Notes: generated from the sequence alone by a model not told the origin. A DNA stretch of 59,665 bases from Chersky-299 sp963749535 (GCA_963749535.1 CAVVNF010000005.1:1-59665); one strand, 5' to 3'; counted from the first letter of the stretch, positions 41,124-49,820 are shown. Numbers and translations: made by a program.

Positions 41124-41645
41124 TCAGTGCTCCTCGACGGTGAAGCCTGGGTCGCCGGTCGTATGGTGCATCCACGCCCCCTTCGCCCTGCGCGGCGACG
41201 AGAGTTCTTCAGTATCAAGAACGATCGTGTATGGACCGTCGTTCACCAGTGACACGACCATATGCGCTCCGAAAATGCCCGAAGCCGTAGGCACCCCGGA
41301 CTGTTCCAACGTACGCGTGAACTCGTCCACAAGGGCCTCCGCTACAGGCGGGTCGGCCGCGTCGCTGAAGGAAGGCCTGCGACCCCGGCGGCAATCGGCC
41401 AGCAGCGTGAACTGGCTCACCACTAGGGCAGTCCCGCCTGTTTCCAACAGCGAAAGATTAGCCTTACCATCGTCATCCCCCACGATACGAAGATTGGCCA
41501 CCTTGCTGGCCAGTGCTTCGGCCTCCGAAGACCCGTCACCACGGCGGACGCCGACGAACACCAGGAAGCCGCCATCGCTGCTCGCTACGACCCGCCCGTC
41601 CACCTCCACGGTAGCGCAGGTGATGCGCTGAACGACCGCTCGCAT
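41124..41645 (-). CDS. dtd: D-aminoacyl-tRNA deacylase
   Basis: 173 residues from ATG 41645 (start overlaps the previous stop, TGATG). It removes D-amino acids (and Gly mischarged on tRNA-Ala) from tRNA. Motifs: MRAVVQRITCATVEVDG, SQFTLLADCRRGRRPSF and the cross-subunit Gly-Pro in NDGPYTIVLDT. A ~20-residue C-terminal extension beyond the usual end (SSPRRAKGAWMHHTT) is slightly unusual. It forms an operon with the methylthiotransferase and the PHP phosphatase. Confidence 0.95.
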   Translation of the reverse strand: MRAVVQRITCATVEVDGRVVASSDGGFLVFVGVRRGDGSSEAEALASKVANLRIVGDDDGKANLSLLETGGTALVVSQFTLLADCRRGRRPSFSDAADPPVAEALVDEFTRTLEQSGVPTASGIFGAHMVVSLVNDGPYTIVLDTEELSSPRRAKGAWMHHTTGDPGFTVEEH

Positions 41646-43168
41646 CAGGCCACCGCCTCCACCTTGTGCACGGTTGCCTTCCAGCGGCCGGCTTCGCCGG
41701 GGCCCTCGATCCGGACATTCACGAAGCGGTTTATGAGTGAGTCGTCCCCGCTCAGTTCCACTTCGATGTAGTTGCCGGTCAACCCTACCAATTCCCCCTC
41801 GCCCGCTCGCTCGCGCAGGACGAGCGCCTGTAGCTCCTGGCCGAGGAAACGCTCCTGAAAGGCCTTGAGCTTGCACGCGCCCAGATCTCTCAACTTCGTG
41901 CTCCGGGCTTGTATGGTCTCGGGGTGGACTTTGCTCCTCATCCGGGACGCGGCCGTTCCGGGCCGGTCGCTGTAGCCAAAGACGTGCAGGTACGTCAGCG
42001 GCAGCCGTTCGACGAGCTCATACGTCTCCATGAACTCGGCCTCGGTCTCGCCGGGGAATCCCACGATCACGTCCGCCCCGATGGCTGCATCAGGAAAGCG
42101 GCGGCGGACCTCGTTGAGCACAAGGCCATATTCGAGCGAAAGGTAAGGGCGGTTCATGCGGGCAAGGACAGTGTCGGACCCGCTTTGCAGAGGAAGGTGG
42201 AAGTGGTGAGCCACTCTGCCCCCGGCGTCGCCGACAGCGTCGAGAAGCTCGCGGTCGACCTCGAGCGGCTCGATTGAGCTAAGGCGGTAGCGCGGCACAT
42301 CGCCTGCACGGACAAGGTCATCCAGAAGGTCGGGGAGCCGGGTCTCGCCGATATCTCGACCCCAGCTTCCCAGATTGATGCCTGTGAGCACCACTTCGCG
42401 GAAGTCCTGGCCCGCCAGCAAACGTACTTGTTCGAGCACCTCCGCACGCGGCATGCTTCGTGCCGGTCCTCGAGCAAGGGGGATGATGCAATAGCTGCAG
42501 TGCGAGTCGCAGCCGGTCTGGATCTTCAGAAAGGCCCGAGTGTAGCCGTAGAAATGAGTTATGAACTCGCGATCGAAGTCGGGATGAGCGGGGTACGCGC
42601 TTACCGCGGTGAGGGGAGGCCTCGGCCTGGCATCGACCGCGCGATCCGCCTGGTGCCGAGCGTGACTCGCCTGGTGCGTAGCTGCAGTGCCCGGACGAGT
42701 CTCGCTCGGACTATTCAGGGTCGGGGAAGCCTCGTTAGCCGAGCCGCCAGCTGGTACGGCCGCAGGCGTCGAGCCGCCCTCCGGTGCGCCCGGGTCGGTC
42801 AGCAGCTTGTCGAGGAAATCCGTCAGCCGTAACTTCTCGACGTTTCCCAGCACGAGGTCAACGCCCGCTATGGCGGCCACCACCTCAGGGTCCACCTGGG
42901 CATAGCACCCGGTGACGGCCACGAGACATCCGGGATCAAGCCGCCGAGCAAGGCGGATCTCGCGCCGGCAGGTGCGGTCGCTCTTGGCCGTCACAGTGCA
43001 GGTGTTGAGGACTCGCACGTCCGCCGGCTCGTTCCAGCCCACGAGGTCATAGCCGGCCACGCGAAGGGTCTCTTGCATCTGGGCCGTCTCACACTGGTTG
43101 AGCTTGCACCCGATGGTACGGAACGCAACTCTTTTGTGTGTTCTTCCTGGGATTTCGGAGGGAGGCAT
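41645..43168 (-). CDS. mtaB: MiaB-like tRNA methylthiotransferase (MtaB type)
   Basis: About 507 residues from ATG 43168 (43228 is the upper limit of the frame). A radical-SAM enzyme that adds a methylthio group to t6A37 of tRNAs. N-terminal UPF0004 domain with Cys in TIGCKLNQCE, VLNTCTVTAKSD and VTGCYAQ; radical-SAM motif GCDSHCSYCIIPLARG; C-terminal TRAM-like domain. Between the first two domains is a ~65-residue low-complexity insert (Pro/Ala/Ser/His-rich, about 145-210) not usual for the family. It is the first gene of a minus-strand operon with dtd. Confidence 0.88.
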   Translation of the reverse strand: MPPSEIPGRTHKRVAFRTIGCKLNQCETAQMQETLRVAGYDLVGWNEPADVRVLNTCTVTAKSDRTCRREIRLARRLDPGCLVAVTGCYAQVDPEVVAAIAGVDLVLGNVEKLRLTDFLDKLLTDPGAPEGGSTPAAVPAGGSANEASPTLNSPSETRPGTAATHQASHARHQADRAVDARPRPPLTAVSAYPAHPDFDREFITHFYGYTRAFLKIQTGCDSHCSYCIIPLARGPARSMPRAEVLEQVRLLAGQDFREVVLTGINLGSWGRDIGETRLPDLLDDLVRAGDVPRYRLSSIEPLEVDRELLDAVGDAGGRVAHHFHLPLQSGSDTVLARMNRPYLSLEYGLVLNEVRRRFPDAAIGADVIVGFPGETEAEFMETYELVERLPLTYLHVFGYSDRPGTAASRMRSKVHPETIQARSTKLRDLGACKLKAFQERFLGQELQALVLRERAGEGELVGLTGNYIEVELSGDDSLINRFVNVRIEGPGEAGRWKATVHKVEAVA

Positions 43169-43276
43169 CTGGCTGCCGCCGGCTGTTGGTAGCGCCACGT
43201 CGGGACCTTGGGATGTTAGCATATACAACGCTCATTTCCGGGAGGACAGAATCAGCGAGACATCACCAGAGGGACT

Positions 43277-43897
43277 GTGAGCTCCGTTCCAACGCATCCC
43301 GAAGCCAGACATAGCGAGGCAGACAAAGCCCCGTGGCATCGCCGCCTTGTCCCCGCCGTCCTGAAAAGGGAGCGCGTCGGCGGACAGGCAGTCCGTTTCC
43401 TCATCGTCGGCCTGTCCAATACGGCCGTCGATCTCGTCATCTTCAATCTGCTCCGCTTGATTCCAGGCATGCCGGACGTCGCGGCAAAGGCCGTTTCCTA
43501 CTTCTGTGGCATCGTCAACAGCTTCTTCTGGAACAAATACTGGACCTTCAACGCCCGCGGAACGTCCAAGGGCAAACGCGAATTCGCCGTGTTCCTCGCG
43601 GTCAACCTGCCTCCCCTGGTCGTGAACGTGGTGGTGTTTGCGCTTCTCGGGATATGGGCGGGGGAGGGGTCGTTCATCGTGCGTAACGCGAAGGCATTTG
43701 GCGCGGCAGTGGTGACGATCGCGTGGAACTTCGTGGGAAGTCGCTATCTGGCGTTTCGCCACACCGCCCTAAATAAAGGGCCGGGCGAAGGGCTGGGCGT
43801 CGGCGATTCCGGCAACCATGACGGCGTGGATGACGCGGCACGAGCGGGCGACGCCGGCCGAGCCGGGGAAGCCGGATCAACGGGGGAGGCTGGATGA
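43277..43897 (+). CDS. GtrA-family membrane protein
   Basis: 206 residues from GTG 43277. Four membrane helices in the GtrA pattern (AVRFLIVGLSNTAVDLVIFN, YFCGIVNSFFWNKYWTF, FAVFLAVNLPPLVVNVVVFA, GAAVVTIAWNFVGSRYLAF). GtrA proteins are thought to flip or position undecaprenyl-linked sugars for glycosylation. The C-terminal tail is a degenerate Gly/Ala/Asp repeat (AGDAGRAGEAG). It overlaps the GT2 gene by four bases (ATGA at 43894), as expected for a GtrA-glycosyltransferase pair. Confidence 0.9.
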   Translation: MSSVPTHPEARHSEADKAPWHRRLVPAVLKRERVGGQAVRFLIVGLSNTAVDLVIFNLLRLIPGMPDVAAKAVSYFCGIVNSFFWNKYWTFNARGTSKGKREFAVFLAVNLPPLVVNVVVFALLGIWAGEGSFIVRNAKAFGAAVVTIAWNFVGSRYLAFRHTALNKGPGEGLGVGDSGNHDGVDDAARAGDAGRAGEAGSTGEAG

Positions 43898-44759
43898 GCG
43901 GAGCCGACGTGATCGAGGAAAGGTCCATGGAACCGCAACCGGGATCCGACCCGCCGGTGCCTTCGCCTGCGCGGGGCGGAGGAGCGACAGCGGCGGCAGA
44001 GCCTTCGGCTGTGCCGGGAGGGCGACCTCGACGGCAGAGCCTTCGGCCGTGCCGCGCTACTCGATCGTGATCCCCATCCACAACGAGGCCGAATGCCTCG
44101 AGGGTGAGGTGGCCTCTTTGGTGGGCGAGTTGGACGCGAGGAGTGTGGATTACGAGTTGCTGCTGGCAGAGAATGGCAGCACCGACCAGACTCCGGCCAT
44201 CGCCGACCGCTTGGCGGCAGACTATCCGAGGGTCCGCGCTGTGCACCTGTCCGCTCCCGACTATGGCCTCGCCATGAAGACCGGCATGCTCGCTGCTCGG
44301 GGCGATTACGTGGTCAACTTCGACATCGATTTCCACGACGTGGACTTCCTGCTCAATGCCGGTAGCCTCCTCGACTCCTGCGGAGTGGTCGTTGGTAGTA
44401 AACTCATGCCTGGCTCCGAAGACAAGCGCTCCGGGGCGCGCCACATGGTGTCCCTCGGGTTCACCACCATACTGCGGGTTCTTTTCGATCCGCACATGGA
44501 CGATACCCACGGGATGAAGGCGCTCCGGCGTGAGGTGGTCCAGCGGTTCGCGCCCCGGACCGTCATGAGCCGCGACATCTGGGACACCGAGCTCATCATT
44601 CGAGCGCGGCGGGGTGGCATCGTTGTGAAGGCTCTACCGGTGACGGTGGAGGAGAAGCGCAAACCGCGGTCTTCGATCGTGCGTCGGATACCGCGGACCG
44701 TGAAGGGGCTGTTACGGCTCCGGTCGGTGCTCTGGAGGGAGGGGAAAGCTGGATCCTGA
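43894..44759 (+). CDS. Family 2 glycosyltransferase (DPM1/ArnC-like), frameshift in N-terminal linker
   Basis: The catalytic part (from about 44050) has the GT-A start RYSIVIPIHNEAECLEGEV, LLAENGSTDQTP, VNFDIDFHDVDFL (DxD-like) and HGMKALRREVVQRF. It probably transfers a sugar from an NDP donor to polyprenyl phosphate for the partner GtrA. The coupled ATG 43894 is in another frame from the catalytic part. The ~45-residue linker holds a near-duplicate of about 38 nt (GGCAGAGCCTTCGGC.GTGCCG twice, about 43997-44056), which can account for the shift by one missing base. If not joined, the open frame begins at 43818. Confidence 0.82.
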
Positions 44760-47190
44760 GTACGAAGATCTAGTAGGACACAAGGGCTTCTGGAACTGGT
44801 TGCCCACGCTCATCGCCTTCCTGGCTATCTACGCCACGCTTTTCGCTTTCTATAAGCCTAATCTCCTCTTCAGCCTAACGACCACCGCCGGCGGCGACAC
44901 CGGCGCCTACCATTACCCCATGCAGTACCTCATCCATGAGTTGCTGCCGCACTTCAGACTCACCGGCTGGGCTCCGGGTTGGTACGCCGGGATGCCGATG
45001 TTCACGTTCTACTTTCCGTTCCCCTTCCTCCTCATCGCCATATTCAGTTGGGTTATCCCGTATACCCTGGCCTTCAAGTTCATCACGGTGTTGGGCGTCT
45101 TCGCTCTGCCTGCCGCCGCCTACGCCATGGCCCGGTTGTGGCGGGTACGGCGGCCGTACCCCGTTCTTGCGGCCGTCTTCGCTCTCGTGTTTCTCCTCAT
45201 GCAGAGCTTCTCGATCTACGGGGGCAATATCCTCAGTACGCTAGCGGGTGAGTTCAGCTACATGCTGAGCTTCTCCTTGGTGTTCCTGTTCCTGGGCACC
45301 GCGTACCGGGGCATGCAGAAGTCCCGCTACGACATGCTCTTCGTGCTGAACGGCTTGATGCTGATGGCCATCGTGCTGAGCCATATCGTCACTACGGCTG
45401 CGCTGGTCTGTATCGCGCCCGGCCTTCTGCTGGTCAACCGGCGCTGGCGGGCCGTTGGCTACCTTGCGGCTGTGGCGGCGGTGGGCTTCGCGCTGTCGGC
45501 CTTCTGGACCCTGCCCTTCGTCGCCGACCTCAAGTGGTCGGCTACCATGGCGTGGCAGCAACTCCATGGCCTTCATGACTTTCTGCCCAACGCCCTGCTG
45601 CCGATAGCCGGCCTGGCCCTGTTGGGCATGGCCTACGCTGTGGCCCGCAAGGAAACCAAGCTTCTGCCGCTGGCTTGGGCCACGGTGGTCATGCTCGGGC
45701 TGGCCTGGGCGTTGCCCAACGGCCGTCTTTGGAATGCCCGCGTCCTTCCCTTCTGGTATTTCATTCTGCATCTCTGGGCTGCCTACGGGGTCGCGTGGTT
45801 GATCCGTCCGTTCGCCGTCGTGATCCGCGATCTGTTCCACATCAAGAGCGTCAACGCCAAGCGCATATACGTCCCGCTCGTGGCCATTGTGCTGGGCGTG
45901 GTGGTGATCGTGACCAGTGGCACCGCCATGAGCTGGATCAAGTGGAACTACACCGGCTACGAGGGTAAGAGCACATGGACGCAGTACCAGCAGATAAACA
46001 ACTTCATCAAGACCCTCGACCCGCCGGGTCGGGTTATGGTGGAACACTCGCAGAGCATAGATGAGTTCGGGACGCCTCGGGCCTTCGAGATCATCCCTTA
46101 CTGGACCGGCATGCCGACCATGGAAGGCACCCTCATGGAGGCCTCCTTCACCGCGCCGTTCCACTTCATCAACCAGGCTGAGCTCTCCAAGGAGGCCAGC
46201 GACGCGATCATCGGCGTGCGCTACCCCAGCCTGGACGTGCCCCAGGGGCTGACCCATCTTCAGCTCATGGACATCCCCTATTTCCTCACGGTTTCACCCG
46301 AAGTGACCGCCGCGGTAAAAGCGGACAAGCGCGCCACGTTGCTGGCGACGTTCGGCAACTACAACATCTTCAGCATCGCCGGCAGCACCGGATACGTGCA
46401 AGTCATGAGTAACGAGCCCGTGCGGCTGAAGATCGCTCAGAAGGACTGGCGGGACGCGATCGTCAACTGGTATCTCAATCCTTCGGACCTAACGACGCCG
46501 ATTGTTTGGGACAACGGTGAAGCCGCTCTCCAGAAGTTCGCCTCGGTTACGGCCAACACGGTGACAAACCCCCCGGAGGTGCCTGTTCAAACGGACGGCA
46601 CCGTAACGAACGAGGTCTTGACAGACGAAAGCCTGAGCTTCGATACCACCGCCATAGGCGTGCCCCACTGGATCAAGATCTCGTACTTCCCCAACTGGCA
46701 TGTCAAGGGGGCCGAAGGTCCCTACCTGGTGTCGCCGTCGTTCATGATGGTGATCCCAACGCAGAGCCACGTGACGCTCTACTACGGGCGCACCGCGGCC
46801 AACACCATAGGCCAGACATTCGAGGTCATCGGCTGGCTGTTGATTGTTGGGATCTCGGCATGGCGCTTTGTGATTTGGCGCCGCCGCCGACGGGCTCGGA
46901 AGCTCGTCATAGCTGCGGAGGGCGCGACGCCGCTTGGTGGACTGGGCTTGTCTGCTCCGTTCGAGGTGCCGGACGAGGACTCACCCACTCGAGGCCTGCT
47001 CAGCCAAAAGGACTACCCGGGGTGGGTGGGTAGGTGGCCGGAAGACGAGCCTCCTGCGTATCCGCCGGCCGATGCTGTACCTGGCACCGGGTCAACCGTC
47101 ATTCCCGGCACCGCCGACGTCTCAGGCACCGCTGGTGCCGACACCGTCGACCTCTCCGGCGACGACGAAGCCGGAAACGTCGGCGAGTAA
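44749..47190 (+). CDS. Large polytopic membrane protein (PTPS-related type)
   Basis: About 810 residues with roughly ten membrane helices in the first half (LIAFLAIYATLFAFY, FLLIAIFSWVIPYTLAF and so on), then a large outer domain and a last helix near 685. The loop GGDTGAYHYPMQYLIHELLPH with HFRLTGWAPGWYAGMPMF matches the PF10131 group, which resembles GT-C glycosyltransferases. It probably transfers lipid-linked sugar to a surface acceptor. The start is uncertain: CTG 44749 with a purine-rich upstream gives LDPEYEDLVGHKGFWNW before the first helix, overlapping the GT2 stop; TTG 44800 lacks a ribosome binding site. It is third in the GtrA-GT2 operon. Confidence 0.8.
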   Translation: MDPEYEDLVGHKGFWNWLPTLIAFLAIYATLFAFYKPNLLFSLTTTAGGDTGAYHYPMQYLIHELLPHFRLTGWAPGWYAGMPMFTFYFPFPFLLIAIFSWVIPYTLAFKFITVLGVFALPAAAYAMARLWRVRRPYPVLAAVFALVFLLMQSFSIYGGNILSTLAGEFSYMLSFSLVFLFLGTAYRGMQKSRYDMLFVLNGLMLMAIVLSHIVTTAALVCIAPGLLLVNRRWRAVGYLAAVAAVGFALSAFWTLPFVADLKWSATMAWQQLHGLHDFLPNALLPIAGLALLGMAYAVARKETKLLPLAWATVVMLGLAWALPNGRLWNARVLPFWYFILHLWAAYGVAWLIRPFAVVIRDLFHIKSVNAKRIYVPLVAIVLGVVVIVTSGTAMSWIKWNYTGYEGKSTWTQYQQINNFIKTLDPPGRVMVEHSQSIDEFGTPRAFEIIPYWTGMPTMEGTLMEASFTAPFHFINQAELSKEASDAIIGVRYPSLDVPQGLTHLQLMDIPYFLTVSPEVTAAVKADKRATLLATFGNYNIFSIAGSTGYVQVMSNEPVRLKIAQKDWRDAIVNWYLNPSDLTTPIVWDNGEAALQKFASVTANTVTNPPEVPVQTDGTVTNEVLTDESLSFDTTAIGVPHWIKISYFPNWHVKGAEGPYLVSPSFMMVIPTQSHVTLYYGRTAANTIGQTFEVIGWLLIVGISAWRFVIWRRRRRARKLVIAAEGATPLGGLGLSAPFEVPDEDSPTRGLLSQKDYPGWVGRWPEDEPPAYPPADAVPGTGSTVIPGTADVSGTAGADTVDLSGDDEAGNVGE

Positions 47191-47203
47191 GAGGTAACGA
47201 ATG

Positions 47204-47248
47204 CTGTCAGCGCGCCGCGCGCCCTAGGTATGCGCGCGGCGCAGACAG
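47204..47248. terminator. Bidirectional terminator hairpin
   Basis: CTGTC.GCGC..CGCGCGC (47204-47222) pairs with GCGCGCGGCGC.GACAG (47232-47248), between the convergent membrane-protein and DUF362 genes. Strong GC stem, no T-tract. Confidence 0.6.
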
Positions 47249-47300
47249 ACGGCTGCGAGATGGCTGACGGCGCGCTCCGGGTAGGGCAATGGCTGTGGCG

Positions 47301-48647
47301 TTATCGGTGGATTATCCTTCCGAGCAGCGGCTGCGTGATGGCGATCGCTCGCTCTGGGCAGAGTTCCTGGCAGCAATAGCAGCGGATACAGAGATCGTAG
47401 TGGTGGGCCGGTGGCTTCTTTTGCGCGCGTGCCGCGGGCGAGGCGAACTCTACCGCCTTCGGACTGACCGGGCACACGGCCACGCAGGTGCCACACGCCG
47501 TGCACAGCTCCGGATCGATAGCAGGGCGAGGAACCAGCCGGTTTCTAAAGAACCTGCCCAACGAACCAGTCACCGCGTTGGTCTGGCCGGTGGTGGATCG
47601 TGGCTTGCGGTTCACGACAAATCCGCGGTCGACGAAGGAATCGAGGGGATCTCCCAAGATCTCAATGTCTGACGCGTTTCCCAGCCCGAACTCCTGGCCG
47701 AATGTCACTGTGGGCACGAGCGCCGCGTCGAGATCGATCATGCGGCAGGCCACGGCGTCGAGCGCGACCGGGTCGTCCGAGAAGAGGAGTGCGTGCATGG
47801 GTCGCGGATCGCCCCCGCGCGGTCCGTTGCCCTGCATCGCGACGATGGCGTCCATGGCGTGGAGGCGAGGGCGAAGGAGCCGGTTGAGGTCCACGATCGC
47901 CTGGGCGAGGCGCTCCGGAGTGCCCATGCGCACGTGGAACTCGCCTTTCAGCAGTCCAGGAATGCAGCCGAAGGTGTTCTTCACGGCGCCAGTCATCCTG
48001 GTGAGCCCGTGGGTCTTCAGTTTGCAGATGGAGACGATCCCGTCTGCGTCGAGGACGCCTGCCGCCACGGTGAACTGCTTGATGAGGTGCCCCTCGGGAA
48101 ATGAGACTACCCGCGAAGTGGCGAAGTCGGCTTCCGGGATGCCCAACTCCTCGGCGACGGCGACCAGGCCGGCCTTGCGAGCTACCCCGACGGCGCGGCC
48201 GAACCCCGGGGAATCACCCCAGCTGAGGTGGGCCCCGGCGCCGGCAAGCAGAGTGGCGACAGCGCGGAACACAGTCGGGTGAGGGCACACCAGGCCCTCC
48301 GGAGTGCTCGCAGCCAGGAGGTTGGGCTTGAGAAGGATCTGCTCACCGGAGCGCACGAAGCGGCCGGGTCCGCCGAGCAGCGCCAATCCGCGGGAGGTGG
48401 CTTCGAGCACCGCGGCATCGTCGTAGCCGTCGCAGCGGACGAGCGCGACCCGTGCCCGCCCGGGCTGCGCTGGGGTCGTCGGGGCATGGTCGGCGGTTTG
48501 CGGTGTGACTTCGCGGTTTTGCGGGGCCGTCTCGGGACTTCCCGGCGGGATGTCGTGGCCCTGCAGGGCGCTACCGCCTGCAGCCACATCGAGGCGAGAA
48601 TCGCCCTGTCTCCCTAGAAGGCCCGGATCTGCTTCCTGGGCACTCAT
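47301..48647 (-). CDS. DUF362 domain protein with C-terminal 4Fe-4S ferredoxin domain
   Basis: 448 residues from ATG 48647; the frame is open to 48707. After a disordered start, the DUF362 domain (about 75-350) shows EQILLKPNLLAA, GDSPGFGR, KLKTHGLTRMTGAVKN and DDPVALDAVACRMIDLD; a two-cluster ferredoxin follows (CTACGTCVAVCP, CIRCYCCQELCP). DUF362-ferredoxin proteins are common in anaerobes and presumed electron-transfer or metal-cofactor proteins. The ATG overlaps the stop of the truncated SRPBCC gene by four bases. Confidence 0.88.
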   Translation of the reverse strand: MSAQEADPGLLGRQGDSRLDVAAGGSALQGHDIPPGSPETAPQNREVTPQTADHAPTTPAQPGRARVALVRCDGYDDAAVLEATSRGLALLGGPGRFVRSGEQILLKPNLLAASTPEGLVCPHPTVFRAVATLLAGAGAHLSWGDSPGFGRAVGVARKAGLVAVAEELGIPEADFATSRVVSFPEGHLIKQFTVAAGVLDADGIVSICKLKTHGLTRMTGAVKNTFGCIPGLLKGEFHVRMGTPERLAQAIVDLNRLLRPRLHAMDAIVAMQGNGPRGGDPRPMHALLFSDDPVALDAVACRMIDLDAALVPTVTFGQEFGLGNASDIEILGDPLDSFVDRGFVVNRKPRSTTGQTNAVTGSLGRFFRNRLVPRPAIDPELCTACGTCVAVCPVSPKAVEFASPAARAQKKPPAHHYDLCIRCYCCQELCPERAIAITQPLLGRIIHR

Positions 48648-48844
48648 CGGGCGGTGGCCTGGTCCTCGACCAGGTCTTTGAGCGGTCCGCCATGGTAATC
48701 GCCCCACAGAGTGAACTCGGCGCCGACTTCGGCGCGCATCTCAACAGGACCCCCGCCCCACTTCTCGATGAGGTTTGGATCAACGAGCGCCTGCCAGACT
48801 TTGGAAACGGGTGCGTTGATCAAGTAGCTCTTCTCGATGGCCAT
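48644..48844 (-). pseudogene. Truncated SRPBCC/AHSA1-like protein
   Basis: 66 residues. The N-terminus MAIEKSYLINAPVSKVWQAL and the turn WGGGPVEMRAEVGAEFTLWG are typical of SRPBCC/AHSA1 domains, but the family usually needs about 140 residues, so the helix that closes the cavity is missing. No frame continues the domain. The ribosome binding site (GGGAG) is good, and the stop overlaps the DUF362 start (ATGA), so it may now act mainly as a coupled leader ORF; a functional mini-protein cannot be excluded. Confidence 0.6.
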
Positions 48845-48905
48845 GCCAACTCCCTTGCCAGAACGGTCTCCCCCAAGCGGGGGAAATACCCCCGGGCGGG
48901 ATGGG

Positions 48906-49166
48906 TCACTCCTTGGGCGCCTCTCGTTCGATCTCGATGCTGCAGTTGGTAACCAGGGCGGCGATCGCGCCCACTGCCACCAACATCGGCGCCAGCACCG
49001 CTCCGGCCACGCCTATGGTGAGCGGGAACTCCACGATCACGCGGTCGTCCTGGCGAATGGCGATGTGCCGGACATTTCCCTCATGCACGAGCTCGCGAAC
49101 TTTGTCCAGCAGTTGGCCGCCGTCGATGCGGATGGTCTCTTTCCAGGTCTTGGGTTCCTCGGTCAC
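48906..49166 (-). CDS. DUF4342 domain protein
   Basis: 86 residues from GTG 49166, five bases after AAAGGAG; the frame is open further but without a better start. The DUF4342 pattern is WKETIRIDGGQLLDKVRELVHEGNVRHIAI followed by VIVEFPLTIGVAGAVLAPMLVAVGAIAALV. A UBA-like N-terminal part is joined to one or two membrane helices. The function is unknown. It follows yjbQ by 11 bp. Confidence 0.85.
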   Translation of the reverse strand: MTEEPKTWKETIRIDGGQLLDKVRELVHEGNVRHIAIRQDDRVIVEFPLTIGVAGAVLAPMLVAVGAIAALVTNCSIEIEREAPKE

Positions 49167-49177
49167 GTCGGCTCCTT

Positions 49178-49576
49178 TCAGATCGAAGTGGGCATCAACC
49201 ATACCCGCCGGGTGCGCGGGCCGTCGAATTCCGCGAGATAGATGCTCTGCCAGGTACCGAGAAGTAAGCGACCATCCTGCACGGGGACGGCCACGTGGCT
49301 GCCCATCAAAGACGCTTTGATATGGGCGTCGGAGTTCCCTTCCGCATGGCGGTATCCCGCATCGGGCGGGACGAGTCTCGCGAGCCCGGCGACGACGTCG
49401 CGGACGACGGATGGATCGGCGTTCTCATTGATCGTGACGCCGGCGGTGGTGTGGGGCACGAATACGTTGACCATGCCCGTGAAGTTTTCGCCCAGGCTTG
49501 GCAACCCTGCGCGCACCCGCTCGGTGATGTCCACGAGAGTCTCGCGAACCGGGGTGGATACGGAGAACTCGATCAA
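49178..49576 (-). CDS. YjbQ (UPF0047) family protein
   Basis: 132 residues. The family motif HTTAGVTINENADPSVVRD, AEGNSDAHIKASLMG and LLLGTWQSIYLAEFDGPRTRRV are all present, and the length is as usual. YjbQ proteins are annotated as secondary thiamine-phosphate synthases on the strength of weak activity; the true role is unsettled. TTG 49576 gives the conserved start but is only 11 bp from the end of tRNA-Ala and lacks an obvious ribosome binding site. Confidence 0.93.
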   Translation of the reverse strand: MIEFSVSTPVRETLVDITERVRAGLPSLGENFTGMVNVFVPHTTAGVTINENADPSVVRDVVAGLARLVPPDAGYRHAEGNSDAHIKASLMGSHVAVPVQDGRLLLGTWQSIYLAEFDGPRTRRVWLMPTSI

Positions 49577-49586
49577 AGGAGCGAGG

Positions 49587-49659
49587 TGGAGGTAAGGGGA
49601 CTCGAACCCCTGGCCTTCGCGATGCGAACGCGACGCTCTCCCAACTGAGCTATACCCCC
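49587..49659 (-). tRNA. tRNA-Ala(CGC)
   Basis: 73 nt cloverleaf: acceptor GGGGGTA/TACCTCC, D arm GCTC...GAGC, anticodon stem TCGCG/CGCGA with loop TTCGCAT (anticodon CGC, reading GCG = Ala), T arm AGGGG TTCGAGT CCCCT, discriminator A. The 3' CCA is not encoded. Confidence 0.95.
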
Positions 49660-49680
49660 GCTAGGTCAACACAGCCGGGT

Positions 49681-49687
49681 ATTTATA
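49681..49687 (-). promoter_or_regulatory. Candidate -10 of tRNA-Ala
   Basis: TATAAAT on the minus strand, 22 bp upstream of the tRNA 5' end, in otherwise GC-rich DNA. No clear -35. Confidence 0.45.
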
Positions 49688-49715
49688 GCACACCGGCGCG
49701 CCGCCATCATCCCGC

Positions 49716-49747
49716 GGCGCCGCCACTACCATCCCTGCTCCAGCTGC
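49716..49747 (+). repeat. Palindromic element, truncated copy
   Basis: GGCGCCGCCACTACCATCCCTGC plus the first nine bases of the 25-nt centre (TCCAGCTGC). It matches the first 32 bases of the next copy, 35 bp away, apart from a few substitutions, and lacks the rest of the centre and the right arm. Confidence 0.75.
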
Positions 49748-49750
49748 CAC

Positions 49751-49820
49751 GGCGCTGCCACCACCACCCTTGCTCCAGCTGCGTTTCACGATTCTTCCGC
49801 AAGGACGGTGGTGGCGCGCC
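49751..49820 (+). repeat. Palindromic element with 25-nt centre, copy 1
   Basis: Left arm 49751-49773 (GGCGCTGCCACCACCACCCTTGC) and right arm 49799-49820 are complementary (20 pairs, one bulge, two mismatches). They flank a 25-nt centre, 49774-49798, starting TCCAGCTGCGTTTCACG and ending ATTCTTCC. Confidence 0.85.

Noticed and set aside
43212..43232. AT-rich patch between the divergent methylthiotransferase and GtrA genes
   Set aside because: It probably contains the promoters of both, but I could not assign -35/-10 pairs with acceptable spacing.
45241..46257. 338-codon minus-strand frame opposite the large membrane protein
   Set aside because: Its composition is His/Gln/Arg-rich low complexity, typical of the antisense of hydrophobic coding sequence.
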